The position numbers and the translations under genes are program-made. Shown piece by piece: positions 63,818 to 64,000 of a stretch of 64,000 nt of DNA. The number at the start of each line of letters is the position of its first letter. Within the stretch, counting starts at the first letter, position 1. The stretch is from contig NZ_CP034142.1 of the NCBI RefSeq assembly GCF_003994855.1, positions 2,790,001 to 2,854,000 on the forward strand, given 5' to 3'. The DNA comes from Marinobacter sp. NP-4(2019) (GTDB lineage Bacteria; Pseudomonadota; Gammaproteobacteria; Pseudomonadales; Oleiphilaceae). The notes beneath the pieces are model-generated. The model saw only the letters and a program-made list of their open reading frames with translations. It did no database searches and was not told where the DNA came from.

Positions 63818-64000
63818 AGCGCCCCCAGCCCGTCCATGGATTCCTCGAGAATCCGCTTCACTCCGGACATGCCCTGCGCAATGGCGGCCTCAATCTCTTC
63901 CATCGTGATGATGTGATCGGATTTCCCGGCCGCCCAGTTAACCACCAGCCCCAGGCACACGTAGTTCAGCTTGAGTTCTGCTGCCAGGGCGGCTTCCGGC
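63814..64000 (-). CDS. S-methyl-5'-thioinosine phosphorylase, C-terminal part (start outside window)
   Basis: The last 62 residues of a purine nucleoside phosphorylase of the MTAP/MTIP group, ending EESMDGLGAL. The segment ELKLNYVCLGLVVNWAAGKS resembles the MTIP enzyme that in P. aeruginosa is encoded next to the mfd/csiV pair. It phosphorolyses methylthioinosine from polyamine or autoinducer synthesis. The stop is TAG, overlapping csiV by 3 bases. Only the tail is seen, so the exact substrate rests on neighbourhood. Confidence 0.8.
   Translation of the reverse strand, partial: PEAALAAELKLNYVCLGLVVNWAAGKSDHIITMEEIEAAIAQGMSGVKRILEESMDGLGAL

Overview
The window reads as core chromosome of a marine gammaproteobacterium, most likely Marinobacter or a close relative. 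This is inferred from gene content and order and was not checked against a database. Supporting signs are a complete Na+-NQR operon with its maturation genes, a soluble transhydrogenase (SthA), and long blocks whose order matches what I recall of Pseudomonas aeruginosa (pabC-mltG-tmk; yceD-rpmF-plsX-fabDG-acpP-fabF; rluC/rne; nqr-gap-mfd-csiV-mtiP). I see no insertion sequence, prophage, CRISPR array or integrase.

Layout. 1-7000: 3' end of acnB, then a proline catabolism unit (pruR-like AraC regulator, putA without the DNA-binding domain, putP). 7000-15050: one long leftward block for cell envelope, folate and fatty acid synthesis (yceD, rpmF, plsX, fabD, fabG, acpP, fabF, pabC, mltG, tmk). 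15100-25750: maf, sppA, a HAD phosphatase, rluC, then rne behind a long structured leader, an RNase AM-like PHP protein, small proteins and rraA. 25760-32060: divergent ppsA/ppsR and an M16C protease. 32180-35034: three poorly characterised genes (two-TM protein, PEGA/MORN envelope protein, membrane-anchored response regulator). 35000-39720: a MocA-like nucleotidyltransferase with an abnormal start, a QueD-like protein, a nested inverted repeat, tRNA-Glu, tRNA-Ala, gltX, and znuA with a Zur box. 39700-48880: a transporter, an SDR, a hemerythrin, a ferritin-like hydrolase with a divergent AraC regulator, dusA, tal, a TerB-like protein, a DAHP synthase and a GDPD. 48880-64000: sthA, nqrM, apbE, nqrFEDCBA, gapB, mfd, csiV and the 3' end of an MTI phosphorylase gene.

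How the genes fit together. Carbon flow is well represented: proline to glutamate (PutA), TCA cycle (AcnB), gluconeogenesis (PpsA with its regulator PpsR, GapB) and the pentose phosphate/shikimate link (Tal, DAHP synthase). Redox and sodium energetics are handled by SthA and Na+-NQR, whose FMN is attached by ApbE and whose metal site is matured by NqrM. RNA turnover is clustered: RNase E, its inhibitor RraA and an RNase AM-like exonuclease lie within 9 kb.

I found no clearly new multi-gene system. The best leads are non-coding or small-scale: a folded leader upstream of nqrA, the rne leader with a repeated 10-mer, a probably leaderless yceD transcript, the MocA-like gene with either an AUA start or a one-base frameshift, the nested inverted repeat beside the tRNAs, and the 32-35 kb envelope/signalling trio. 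Several starts are not the longest possible; the reasons are given entry by entry.
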